NCBI RefSeq assembly: GCF_900108485.1
Contig: NZ_FNXF01000010.1
Location: 1 to 64,000 of the forward strand
DNA: 64,000 bases
Source of the DNA: Rheinheimera pacifica
GTDB taxonomy: Bacteria; Pseudomonadota; Gammaproteobacteria; Enterobacterales; Alteromonadaceae
Direction of reading: 5' to 3'
Positions within the stretch are counted from its first letter, which is position 1, and the number at the start of each line of letters is the position of its first letter. The notes beneath the pieces are model-generated. The model made no database searches, had not been told where the DNA came from, and saw only the letters and a list, made by a program, of their open reading frames with translations. This document shows, piece by piece, positions 34,962 through 43,404 of the stretch. Made by a program: the position numbers and the translations under genes.

Positions 34962-35285
34962 CTACTGGCCACGCCACTGCGCATGACATAAAGATTCATG
35001 CTTTTCGCGGCTAAGCAGTATGCGCGCCAGCACCATATCCGGGGCGCCGTTTTCACCGGTTAAGCCAATTTGCGCTTCGTAGTGCAGCTCGGGCTCCAAG
35101 TCCTGCATCATCATTTCTACCCAGTCTTCACCAGGAATAGCTAAATCGGCGTAGCCGCGGCTTTCGTAATGTTGCTGATAGAGTGCGTAGTCTTCTGCTG
35201 ACAGGTTTTCTGATGCCAGCTCTTCAAAGATATCAAACGCATGGTCACATAGTTCGTCCAGCGTCCATAATTCCAAATCTTGCAT
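34962..35285 (-). CDS. yciU: DNA-mimic protein of the YciU/HI1450 (DUF440) family
   Basis: This 107-residue, very acidic protein resembles YciU of E. coli and HI1450 along its whole length: LDELCDHAFDIFEELASENLSAED..., YESRGYADL, EDWVEMMMQDLEPE and ARILLSREKHESLCHAQWRG. YciU ends similarly (ARVLLCREKDHKLCH.LWR). The family is described as a double-stranded DNA mimic that binds HU-type proteins, and the surplus of Asp and Glu here agrees. The gene is monocistronic and divergent from rlmA. Confidence 0.82.
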   Translation of the reverse strand: MQDLELWTLDELCDHAFDIFEELASENLSAEDYALYQQHYESRGYADLAIPGEDWVEMMMQDLEPELHYEAQIGLTGENGAPDMVLARILLSREKHESLCHAQWRGQ

Positions 35286-35549
35286 TGGTGCTCCGATATT
35301 AACATCAGTGTTGTCGCTGGCCTTGCGTTACAACGCTGCTGTGCTCGCCAAAGCAACTCGCTCACGCTTGCGCGCTCACTCAGACACTCTTTGGCTGTAC
35401 GCAGCAGGTTCTAACCGGCCAGCTTTATCGTGCTGGAGTTTTATCACCAACACAATGCTGCTTATACAATGCCGCCATTATAGCAAGGCTTTGGCGAAAA
35501 CACTGCTGTGCTGCTAAACTAGCGGCCTTTTTTCCAGCCAGATTTTACT

Positions 35550-36353
35550 ATGTACCTGTGCCCGCTTTGCCAACAACCATTATTGCTAAGCAATAAACAA
35601 TATCAGTGTGCTAACCGCCATAGCTTTGATCTTGCCCGCGAGGGTTATGTTAACCTGTTGCCGGTGCAGCAAAAAAACTCTAAAGATCCTGGCGACAACA
35701 AAGATATGATGCTGGCACGGCGCGCTTTTTTACAAGCTGGCTGGTATGCACCATTGGCACAGGCGGTAAGCCAGACTCTGGCAGCAGTAACTCCTAAATG
35801 TGTGCTGGATTTAGGCTGTGGCGAAGGTTACTACACCACGCAGCTGAAACAGGCTGTGCCCAACGCCACAGTATATGGGGTTGATATCTCAAAAAGCGCG
35901 ATTAAATTTGCCGCTAAAGCGGCTGGTAGCAATATCAGTTTTAGTGTTGCCAGTGCTTACCAGCTGCCCTTTGCAGCAGATTGTTTTGATGCCGTGGTAC
36001 GTATTTACGCGCCGTCTAAAGCTGAAGAGTTAAAGCGGCTGATAACAAGCGGCGGCCATTTAATTACCGTAACTCCGGGGCCTGAGCATTTGCTGCAGAT
36101 AAAACAAGCGGTGTATGAGCAAGTGCGGCTGCATAGTGACAGCATCGACAGCATTGCTGGCTTTACTCATATTAAGCGCCAGCGTTTGCAATATAACCTG
36201 ACATTTGCACACCCTGCAGATGTACTGGCCCTGGTACAAATGGTGCCGCTGGCGTGGAAATTCAGCGCTGAACAAAAGCAACAGTTTGCTGATAGCCTTC
36301 CGGTAATAAGTATCGATTTTCTGCTCGATATGTATCAAAAAGCACCAATTTGA
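35550..36353 (+). CDS. rlmA: 23S rRNA (guanine(745)-N1)-methyltransferase
   Basis: This 267-residue methyltransferase has the RlmA N-terminal zinc ribbon (CPLC at 4-7, then C21 and H25 in QCANRHSF), the FDLAREGYVNLLP segment, and a class I SAM-binding fold with VLDLGCGEGYYT and VYGVDISKSAIKFAAK. GDNKDMMLARRAFL is a typical RlmA stretch. It methylates G745 of 23S rRNA (helix 35). Divergent from yciU across 264 bp. Confidence 0.92.
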   Translation: MYLCPLCQQPLLLSNKQYQCANRHSFDLAREGYVNLLPVQQKNSKDPGDNKDMMLARRAFLQAGWYAPLAQAVSQTLAAVTPKCVLDLGCGEGYYTTQLKQAVPNATVYGVDISKSAIKFAAKAAGSNISFSVASAYQLPFAADCFDAVVRIYAPSKAEELKRLITSGGHLITVTPGPEHLLQIKQAVYEQVRLHSDSIDSIAGFTHIKRQRLQYNLTFAHPADVLALVQMVPLAWKFSAEQKQQFADSLPVISIDFLLDMYQKAPI

Positions 36354-36727
36354 TGCAAAACGACAGCCGCACCATCTGAGCGCGTATTGCCCCGTTATGG
36401 GGTGATATTGTGCTGCTTTTTAACGCTAAATCATTGTTGCAATACGCAACTGTAAATTTTTTCACTGCTGATCACCAATTCACTTGTTAACAGCCTGCCT
36501 ACCGGTATGCCTTTTGGCATCTGCGCCCAGGTTAACTTTGTTAACATAAATCAGTTTAAATCTGCCTGTCATAGTTGCTTTAACCATTCCCAAAACAGAT
36601 ACGTGCTAATTTTGCGCACAATCTTTGCATTATTGCTACCGAAGCGCAAAACAATGTAGCGTTTTTGTCTTTTAACACTTTGATAATAATCACTTTTAAA
36701 TAAAAAATAACTAAGGTGGGAACAAAG
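36354..36727. promoter_or_regulatory. 374-bp upstream region of the TonB-dependent receptor with repeated palindromes
   Basis: No ORF. The nonamer TTGTTAACA (core palindrome TGTTAACA) occurs at 36484-36492 and 36538-36546, and a third GTTAAC lies at 36531-36536. An 8-bp inverted repeat TTTTGCGC/GCGCAAAA lies at 36610-36617 and 36644-36651. These may be operator sites for the receptor gene, but no regulator is identified. A weak hairpin around CCCCGTTATGGGG (about 36390) may end rlmA. Confidence 0.4.
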
Positions 36728-39295
36728 ATGAACTATAAGAAAAACTCTGTAGCACTAGGCATTAAAGTTGCGCTTTTTGGTTCAGTAGCAATGGCAATGC
36801 TGGTTCAGCCGCAAGCGTGGGCACAAGACGCGGCTGAACAAGGTGCTGAAGCAGTAGAGAAAATTGCTGTGGTAGGCTCAAGATCGGCGCCTCGATCTGT
36901 GGGAGAGTCACCGGTACCTATCGATATTATCGGTGGTGAAGAGTTTACCAACCAGGGCAACTCCGACATGCTTAACTTACTGAGCACTATGGTGCCCAGT
37001 TTTAATATTAATGCTCAGCCGATCAGTGATGCAGCAACACTGATCCGCCCGGCTAACCTGCGTGGTTTAGGGCCGGATCAAACGCTGGTATTGGTAAACG
37101 GTAAACGCCGGCACCGAGCTGCCGTTATTGCCTTTTTAGGCGGCGGTATTTCGGATGGTGCCCAGGGGCCGGATATTTCGGTGATCCCGGCTATTGCGAT
37201 TCGGCAGGTAGAAGTACTGCGTGATGGCGCCGCTGCACAATATGGCTCTGATGCTATTGCCGGTGTACTAAACTTTCAGCTGAAAAACGCCAGTGAAGGC
37301 GGCATGCTGGAAGCCAAATGGGGCGAATATTATGATGGCGGCGCCAGTGACCAGTTTGCCGGCAATATTGGTCTGCCCTTTACTGATAAAGGCTCGGCTA
37401 ACTTTAGTTTTGAATACCGTACCGCTGATGCTACCAGCCGCAGTGTGCAACGCGATGATGCTGCCGGGTTAATTACGGCAGGTAATACGGCAGTGGCCGA
37501 TCCGGCGCAAATTTGGGGCTCGCCACAAATTAAAGACGACTTAAAACTGTTTGCCAATATTGAGCTGGAGTTAAGTAAAGACAAATCAGCTTATGCTTTT
37601 GGTAACTATGCCAAGCGCGAGGTGGAAGGCGGTTTTTACTATCGTAACCCGACTAACCGCAGCGGTGTGTATGCCGGCTCACCGGTAACAGTAGATGGCG
37701 TAAGTTATGATACGGTGCTGGTTGGTGACTTAACCCCGGATGATGGCGCAACTTGCCCGGCGCTGCGCCTGGATGCTAATGGCATTCCGATTGCGTCTGA
37801 TCTGGCGGCTATAACCGCAGATCCAAACTGCTGGGCCTTTACCGAGATGCTACCCGGTGGTTTTACCCCACGCTTTGGTGGCACGGTGTACGATGCTTCT
37901 ATTGCCGGTGGCGTAAAGGGCGAGTGGTTCAACGACATTATGTTTGATATGAGCGCCACTTATGGTCGCAGCCAGGCAGATTTCAGTATCAAGAACACCA
38001 TTAACCCGTCAATGGGGCCAGACACCCCGACAGAATTTGACCCCGGCACTTATGTGCAAACCGAAATTGGTCTGAACCTGGATATGTTCCGCGAGTTTGA
38101 CGCAGGACTGGCTGAGCCGTTAGTACTGGCCGGTGGTGTGGAGTGGCGTGAAGATATCTTTGAAGTAAAAGCCGGTGATGTGCCCTCTTTTACCGTAGGC
38201 CCGCTGGCCAGCCAGGGCTTCGGTATCGGCTCTAACGGCTTCCCGGGTTTTAAACCGGAAGCCGCTGGTGTATTTACCCGCCGTAACCTGTCGTTTTATA
38301 CCGATGCTTCGGCCTGGGTAACCGATGATTTAATGCTAAATGGCGCGCTGCGTTATGAAGACTTTACTGACTTTGGCGATACCACTAACTGGAAAGTATC
38401 TGCGCTGTATAACCTGACCGACAGCATTTCGCTACGTGCGGCTGCAGGCACCGGCTTTCGCGCCCCTACCATTGGCCAGAGTAAAGTTATTAACGTAACC
38501 ACCGCCTTTGGCCCGAACGGGCTGGAAGATCAGGCCACTTTACCGCCTGATAACCCGATATCGATTCAAAAAGGCGGTAAGCCGTTAAAACCGGAAGAAT
38601 CGGAAAACTTCTCGGTTGGTACAGTAATGAATTTCGGCACCACTCACGTATCACTGGATTACTACAACATTAAAGTGACTGACCGCTTAAGCCAAACCTC
38701 GCCACTAGAGTTAACCGCAGACGATATTGCCGCGCTACTGGCAATGGGCGTAGCTGACGCTACCAGTTATTCCAGTATTTTATTCTTTACCAACGACTTT
38801 GACACCCGCACGCAGGGGGTTGATTTAGTGGTAAGCCAGGATCTGGATTTAGGCCGTGGCCGCAGCAAACTTAACCTGGTATTTAACTGGAATCACACCA
38901 AAGTAACCCTTGATCCGTTAACCACTAACGTCAATGACACCAAGGTACGGCAACTGGAAGATAACCTGCCAAACACCCGGGGCAGCCTGTCATTTACTCA
39001 TGAGGAAAACAGCTGGCGTGCACTGGCGCGGCTGAACTACTACGGTTCATTCTGGGAAGCGCATCTGGATGATGGCGAACTGGGTATCGACGAAGGTTCA
39101 GCAGTTACTGTTGATCTGGAGCTGGGTTACAAGATACTGCCCTCGCTGGAACTGGTACTGGGCGCGCAAAATGCTTTTAACAAATACCCGGATGAAAACC
39201 CATACGGTGGTATAGCAGGTGCTAAATACCCGACTACCACACCTTACGGTTTTAACGGCGGTATGTATTACGTGCGTGCTGTGTATACGTTTTGA
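36728..39295 (+). CDS. TonB-dependent outer-membrane receptor
   Basis: This receptor of about 855 residues has a signal peptide (cleavage near AWAQDAA), then a TonB-box-like EKIAVVGSR and a plug domain (about 45-165) with NMLSTMVPSF-like, LRGLGPDQTLVLVNGKRRH and VEVLRDGAAAQYGSDAIAGVLNF. The rest is a 22-strand-type barrel ending in YYVRAVYTF with a terminal Phe. ATG at 36728 is chosen over the GTG 12 bp upstream because AAGGTGGG is well spaced. It lies 123 bp before the amine-oxidase trio in the same direction, so it may import the trio's substrate. The substrate itself is unknown; there is no clear siderophore marker nearby. Confidence 0.9.
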   Translation: MNYKKNSVALGIKVALFGSVAMAMLVQPQAWAQDAAEQGAEAVEKIAVVGSRSAPRSVGESPVPIDIIGGEEFTNQGNSDMLNLLSTMVPSFNINAQPISDAATLIRPANLRGLGPDQTLVLVNGKRRHRAAVIAFLGGGISDGAQGPDISVIPAIAIRQVEVLRDGAAAQYGSDAIAGVLNFQLKNASEGGMLEAKWGEYYDGGASDQFAGNIGLPFTDKGSANFSFEYRTADATSRSVQRDDAAGLITAGNTAVADPAQIWGSPQIKDDLKLFANIELELSKDKSAYAFGNYAKREVEGGFYYRNPTNRSGVYAGSPVTVDGVSYDTVLVGDLTPDDGATCPALRLDANGIPIASDLAAITADPNCWAFTEMLPGGFTPRFGGTVYDASIAGGVKGEWFNDIMFDMSATYGRSQADFSIKNTINPSMGPDTPTEFDPGTYVQTEIGLNLDMFREFDAGLAEPLVLAGGVEWREDIFEVKAGDVPSFTVGPLASQGFGIGSNGFPGFKPEAAGVFTRRNLSFYTDASAWVTDDLMLNGALRYEDFTDFGDTTNWKVSALYNLTDSISLRAAAGTGFRAPTIGQSKVINVTTAFGPNGLEDQATLPPDNPISIQKGGKPLKPEESENFSVGTVMNFGTTHVSLDYYNIKVTDRLSQTSPLELTADDIAALLAMGVADATSYSSILFFTNDFDTRTQGVDLVVSQDLDLGRGRSKLNLVFNWNHTKVTLDPLTTNVNDTKVRQLEDNLPNTRGSLSFTHEENSWRALARLNYYGSFWEAHLDDGELGIDEGSAVTVDLELGYKILPSLELVLGAQNAFNKYPDENPYGGIAGAKYPTTTPYGFNGGMYYVRAVYTF

Positions 39296-39348
39296 TGTCG
39301 TAGCCAATGCAGTGGCTGATTTTTAGCAGACACTGCAGAAGAACTGTT

Positions 39349-39396
39349 GCTGCACTAAGCTGTTATTGGCCACCGCTTTTACTTACTTAGTGCAGC
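39349..39396 (+). promoter_or_regulatory. inverted repeat between the receptor and the amine oxidase
   Basis: GCTGCACTAAG (39349-39359) is perfectly complementary to CTTAGTGCAGC (39386-39396), with a 26-base loop. The structure ends 22 bp before the amine-oxidase start and has no T-tract. It could be an attenuator, a terminator-like element or an operator. Confidence 0.45.
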
Positions 39397-39418
39397 TTAC
39401 CTGCGGGATAAACCAGCG

Positions 39419-41011
39419 ATGAGTAACTATTTTAAAGCCCCACTAACCAGACGCCAGTGCCTGAGCTTGCTGGCCAAGGCAGGTAGCAGCTCGGCTGTGC
39501 TGGGTGCTGCCGGTATTTTTGGTCTGACTAACACTCCGGTAAATGCAAGCCCGGTAACATTAAAACCGCTGCAGGGTAAAAACCGTAAAGTACTGATCCT
39601 CGGCGCCGGCATCAGCGGCCTTACTGCCGCCTACGAGCTGGAACGGGCCGGCTACCATTGTACAATTTTAGAAGCTTCACACCGCATTGGCGGCAGAGTG
39701 CTGACACTTCGCCGTGGTGATTTTATAGACGAGTTAGGTAGCCCACAAATTTGCCCGTTTGACGATGCACCAAACCTGTATTTTAACGCCGGTGCCGCGC
39801 GTATTCCGGCGCACCATACCGGCATTTTGCACTACTGCCGTACGCTGGGCGTAGAGCTGCAATTGTTTAGTAACCACAATAAAAACTGCTACACCCAGGA
39901 TGATGCAGCTTTTAATGGCCAACCGGTACGAATACGCGAATATGAAGCTGATATGCGCGGTTTTATTGGCGAACTACTGGCAAAGTCAGCCACATCCGGC
40001 GCCGTGCTGGACCAACCATTTGACGAACAGGATTTAGATAAATTTATTCAGTTTGCCCAAGCTTATGGTGATCTGGACTCAAGTTTAACTTATCGCGGTA
40101 CCGACCGCGCCGGCTATGCTGCCGGTGGTGTTACCACAGCGGGCATTCTGAAGCAACCAAGGCCACTGCCCGAGCTGTTGCGTAGTGACTTTTGCGCTGG
40201 GGCTATGCATTTTGCTGAAATTGCCGATCAGGCCCCCGCCCTGATGACACCAAGCGGTGGTATGGATAGCATTGTAAAAGCCTTTTTGCGCCAGCTCACT
40301 ACGCCTGTTCAACTGCATTGCCAGGTCAGTAATATTCAGTTGCAACCTCAGGGTGTTGCCATAACCTACCTGAAACAGGGTGAAAGCTATACCGAACAGG
40401 CCGATTATTGCCTTAACTGCATACCAGCCCAACTGGTAAGCGGCATAGAAAACAACTTACCGGCTGATTATGTGACCATAATGCGCCAGTTGGGCCGCGG
40501 CAAATTGACCAAAATCGGCCTGCAAGCCAAACAACGTTTTTGGGAGCAGGAAGATATATACAGCGGCATTAGCTGGACTAAACAAGATATTACCCAGATA
40601 TGGTATCCGCACCATGATGCTTTTAAAGCCAAGGGTATTTTATTGGGCGCTTATAGCTGGGAGCCGCAGATTTCTGATCGCTTTGCCGCTATGACGCATC
40701 AGCAACGGCTGGCCACCGCTATTGCTCAGGGCACTAAAGTGCACGCCAACTATGCCCAACATATTGAAAACGGTGTCAGTGTTTGCTGGCAGCGCATGAA
40801 CCATATGCTCGGGTGTGGTGCAGTATGGCCAGAAGAGCTACAAAAAACCGGCTTTCAATTGCTGCAGGCACCGGCAGGAAACCACTATCTGATGGGTGAT
40901 CAACTCAGTATGCACCCGGGCTGGCAGGAAGGCGCAGTGCGCTCGGCCTGGCATGCCCTGGCCGATATTGAACGGCGTGAAGCACTACGCAGTACAGGAG
41001 CCCAGGCATGA
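39419..41011 (+). CDS. flavin monoamine oxidase-type FAD oxidoreductase with Tat-type signal
   Basis: This 530-residue protein of the flavin amine oxidase family has a twin-arginine-like leader (LTRRQCLSLLAKAG, then a hydrophobic stretch to about residue 42), so export as a folded flavoprotein is likely. The FAD site is clear: VLILGAGISGLTAAYELERAGY, EASHRIGGRV and a C-terminal HPGWQEGAVRSAWHAL block. It resembles L-amino-acid oxidase or tryptophan/amine oxidases. It is translationally coupled (ATGA) to a dihaem cytochrome c, which suggests it works as a periplasmic dehydrogenase passing electrons to cytochrome instead of O2, as reported for the related NicA2. The substrate is unknown. Confidence 0.85.
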   Translation: MSNYFKAPLTRRQCLSLLAKAGSSSAVLGAAGIFGLTNTPVNASPVTLKPLQGKNRKVLILGAGISGLTAAYELERAGYHCTILEASHRIGGRVLTLRRGDFIDELGSPQICPFDDAPNLYFNAGAARIPAHHTGILHYCRTLGVELQLFSNHNKNCYTQDDAAFNGQPVRIREYEADMRGFIGELLAKSATSGAVLDQPFDEQDLDKFIQFAQAYGDLDSSLTYRGTDRAGYAAGGVTTAGILKQPRPLPELLRSDFCAGAMHFAEIADQAPALMTPSGGMDSIVKAFLRQLTTPVQLHCQVSNIQLQPQGVAITYLKQGESYTEQADYCLNCIPAQLVSGIENNLPADYVTIMRQLGRGKLTKIGLQAKQRFWEQEDIYSGISWTKQDITQIWYPHHDAFKAKGILLGAYSWEPQISDRFAAMTHQQRLATAIAQGTKVHANYAQHIENGVSVCWQRMNHMLGCGAVWPEELQKTGFQLLQAPAGNHYLMGDQLSMHPGWQEGAVRSAWHALADIERREALRSTGAQA

Positions 41012-41640
41012 ATAAAATCTGGCTAGTGTTTATGCTGCTCAGCAGCGCAGTTCTGGCAGATTCTAAACAACCTGATGCACAGTATTGCCTGGTATGCCAT
41101 GGCTCTGCGGCTCAGGGCAACGCTGCCATTAAAGCCCCTAACCTGACCATTTTACCCGACTGGTATCTGCGCCAGCAGTTTATTGCCTTTCGTAACAACT
41201 GGCGCGGTAGTGCAACAAATGACGCCCACGGCAAAGAAATGCAAGCCGTTGCCAACACGATGAACGATGCTGAAATTGAACAAGCTATTGCATTTATCCG
41301 CCGCCAGGCGCCGGTGAAATTACCAATTAGTGTTAATACCACAGCAAATGTACAACACGGCCAGCAGTTATATCAGCAATGTCAGGCTTGCCATGGCGCC
41401 CAGGGTGAAGGCAATGCCCAGCTGCATGCACCGCCACTGGCCGGCCAGCATAATTGGTATCTGGTACAGCAGCTAAGTGCCTTTAAAAACGGCTGGCGCG
41501 GTAACCAAAACGATGATAGCTACGGCCAGATAATGCGCCAGTTTGCCCAAAGTTTACCAGATGAACAGGCCATAGCCGATGTTGTGGCCTATATTGACAG
41601 CTTACCTTCTACTCAACCTCTATTAAGGACATCCCGATGA
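41008..41640 (+). CDS. dihaem cytochrome c (c4-like)
   Basis: The 210-residue protein has a signal peptide (to about residue 18) and two class I cytochrome c domains, each with a CxxCH haem site (CLVCH near 27-31 and CQACH near 126-130). Internal repeats NLTILPDWYLRQQFIAFRNNWRG and LAGQHNWYLVQQLSAFKNGWRG show duplication, as in cytochrome c4. Distal Met ligands are likely in the KEMQAVA and QIMRQFA segments. Overlaps of 4 bp with both neighbours make it the electron acceptor candidate for the amine oxidase. The ccm operon at 54-61 kb would attach its haems. Confidence 0.9.
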   Translation: MNKIWLVFMLLSSAVLADSKQPDAQYCLVCHGSAAQGNAAIKAPNLTILPDWYLRQQFIAFRNNWRGSATNDAHGKEMQAVANTMNDAEIEQAIAFIRRQAPVKLPISVNTTANVQHGQQLYQQCQACHGAQGEGNAQLHAPPLAGQHNWYLVQQLSAFKNGWRGNQNDDSYGQIMRQFAQSLPDEQAIADVVAYIDSLPSTQPLLRTSR

Positions 41641-42131
41641 ATCTGAATTTCTGTTATGCCGCAGCCTTATTAACTTTCAGCCACGTTGCTACCGCAGCCG
41701 ATATTACCCGCTATGCGCTGCCAAATAACAACACCTTTCCTATTGCTGCGGCTGTTGAAGTACCTGCGGGTAAAACTGTGGTGTATGAAAGTGGTAAAGT
41801 GCCTGCCCCACTGGATGCTACAGCAGAGCCAAACAGTGCTGCTTACTGGGGGAATACCGAACAGCAAACCGTTAGCGTATTAAGCCAGATTGAGGCTAGC
41901 CTGAAAGACAAAGGCCTTGGTATGGGCGATGTAGTAAAAATGACGGTATTTCTGGTGGGCGATCCGACGCAGGGCGGTAAAATGGATTTTAGCGGCTTTA
42001 TGCAAGGCTACAGACAGTTTTTTGGTACCGAACAACAACCGAATTTACCTGCACGCTCTGCCCTGCAAATCGCCGGTTTAGTCGCTGACGGTATGTTGGT
42101 AGAAATAGAAGTGATTGCAGTACGGCCTTAA
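41637..42131 (+). CDS. RidA-family protein with signal peptide
   Basis: This 164-residue protein has a cleavable signal (to about residue 20, VATAA) followed by a RidA/YjgF domain. The residues that bind and hydrolyse imines in RidA are present: the Arg in LPARSALQIAGL and the Glu in VEIEVIA. Cytoplasmic RidA destroys reactive enamine/imine intermediates. An exported version, coupled to a Tat-exported amine oxidase, would do the same for the oxidase's imine product in the periplasm. RidA proteins are normally cytoplasmic, so this export is unusual. Confidence 0.88.
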   Translation: MNLNFCYAAALLTFSHVATAADITRYALPNNNTFPIAAAVEVPAGKTVVYESGKVPAPLDATAEPNSAAYWGNTEQQTVSVLSQIEASLKDKGLGMGDVVKMTVFLVGDPTQGGKMDFSGFMQGYRQFFGTEQQPNLPARSALQIAGLVADGMLVEIEVIAVRP

Positions 42132-42139
42132 CCGCTTGT

Positions 42140-42166
42140 AGCCAGATCACCGAACGTGATCTGGCT
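42140..42166. terminator. hairpin between convergent ridA-like and serine hydrolase genes
   Basis: An 11-bp perfect stem, AGCCAGATCAC/GTGATCTGGCT, with loop CGAAC lies 8 bp after the ridA-like stop and 10 bp from the convergent gene's stop. There is no T-tract on either strand, so termination is only likely. Confidence 0.55.
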
Positions 42167-42176
42167 CTGCCAAAGC

Positions 42177-43340
42177 CTACTTGGCTTGACCAGCCGTTTG
42201 CTGTGCTTCACGCTCTTGCTGGTGGATAGCCGTCAGCATACCTGACCAGAAATAAGTACCCATCTCATTCATTACATTAGATTCAGCATTGATCAGCATT
42301 ACCAACCCCAGCTGATGCTCTCGCGAATAAGCAATTTCAGCGCGATAGCCCTTTACCCAGCCGCCGTGGTAAATCAGCTCATCAACACCAAATTGATACA
42401 CCCGCCAGCCCAGAGCATAATGCGCATCGGTCAGGTAACGGTTCCATTGTTTACGCCGTAAATCACGCCGTGTTTTAACCCTTTTAGCAGTAATTTTTTC
42501 CAGCAAGCTATCTGACAACACCGCCGGATTATGCCCCAGCTGAGCAATTAACCAGTAACCTAAATCTACCGCACTGGCATTAACGCCGGCTGCGGGGCCA
42601 AAACGGTAATAGCTTTCTGCTACTTTGGTGCTGTGCCAGCTGCCACGGGCACGTACATGCGGCATAGCACGGTTTTCTGTGCTGAAAAAACCATCCAGCC
42701 CTACAGAGGCAGTTGGCAGTTGTAGCGGGGTAAAAATATGTTCCTGCATTAGCTCGGCATAGGTTTTACCGGTGGTTTGCTGCATGATCGGTTCAATTAA
42801 GCTAAACAGCACATTCTGGTAACCATAACACTGGCCGGGAGGACAAAGAGGGTCAATTTTACTGAACTGTGGCATGATGCGCTCAGGCAGTAAATCTGCT
42901 TCTATCAGATTGTCGTAGGCATTGGCCATAACACCGGTGCTTTGTGACAATAAGTGTTCAACCTTCAACTGTTTATTGTAACGTGCACTTTTAAAACTAA
43001 ACTCCGGTAAATAACGGGTAACGTTATCGTCCCAGTTAAAATGGCCTTGTGATGCCACTATGCTAGCCAGGCCGGCGGCAAAGGTTTTTGACACTGAAGC
43101 AATCCGAAACACAGTGTATGAATCTACCGGTTCTTTACTGCCAAGCTGGCGGACACCAAAACCTGCTGTGGCAATAATTTTATTGCCACGCACTATGGCG
43201 TAAGCGCCACCGGGAATTTTTTGCTCAGTAAGGTTAGCGGCAAAATACTCGTCAAAGTCTGCTACCAGAGGCCCAAGTTCAATCTCTGCCATAACAGAGC
43301 TGCTAAACAAACAGGCTATCGCCAGAAAATACTGCCGCAC
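42177..43340 (-). CDS. serine beta-lactamase-like hydrolase (class C/CubicO family)
   Basis: This protein of about 387 residues has a signal peptide (FLAIACLFSSSVMA) and the fold motifs of the beta-lactamase/transpeptidase-like family: S-x-x-K in ASVSKTFA, the tyrosine motif YQN in CYGYQNVLF, and H-x-G in YHGGWVKGY near the C-terminus. GTG at 43340 is chosen because AAAAGGGG lies 5 bp upstream. An upstream ATG at 43364 would put the start inside a hairpin and lacks a good site. The substrate may be a D-amino peptide, an ester or a beta-lactam; resistance cannot be claimed. Confidence 0.85.
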   Translation of the reverse strand: MRQYFLAIACLFSSSVMAEIELGPLVADFDEYFAANLTEQKIPGGAYAIVRGNKIIATAGFGVRQLGSKEPVDSYTVFRIASVSKTFAAGLASIVASQGHFNWDDNVTRYLPEFSFKSARYNKQLKVEHLLSQSTGVMANAYDNLIEADLLPERIMPQFSKIDPLCPPGQCYGYQNVLFSLIEPIMQQTTGKTYAELMQEHIFTPLQLPTASVGLDGFFSTENRAMPHVRARGSWHSTKVAESYYRFGPAAGVNASAVDLGYWLIAQLGHNPAVLSDSLLEKITAKRVKTRRDLRRKQWNRYLTDAHYALGWRVYQFGVDELIYHGGWVKGYRAEIAYSREHQLGLVMLINAESNVMNEMGTYFWSGMLTAIHQQEREAQQTAGQAK

Positions 43341-43365
43341 TGTAACCCCTTTTCTGTTTATCATT

Positions 43366-43394
43366 ATGCCCGCCTGTTAAATGCCGGCGGGCAT
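43366..43394 (-). terminator. hairpin after the S8 protease gene
   Basis: ATGCCCGCC (43366-43374) pairs with GGCGGGCAT (43386-43394) with an 11-base loop, 11 bp downstream of the protease stop. No T-tract follows. It lies between two same-strand genes and may reduce read-through into the serine hydrolase gene. Confidence 0.5.
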
Positions 43395-43404
43395 TGTAGG
43401 AGCT

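Noticed and set aside
42177-43340. Antibiotic-resistance beta-lactamase
   Set aside because: The motifs are shared with many esterases and peptidases of the CubicO type; nothing points specifically to beta-lactam hydrolysis.
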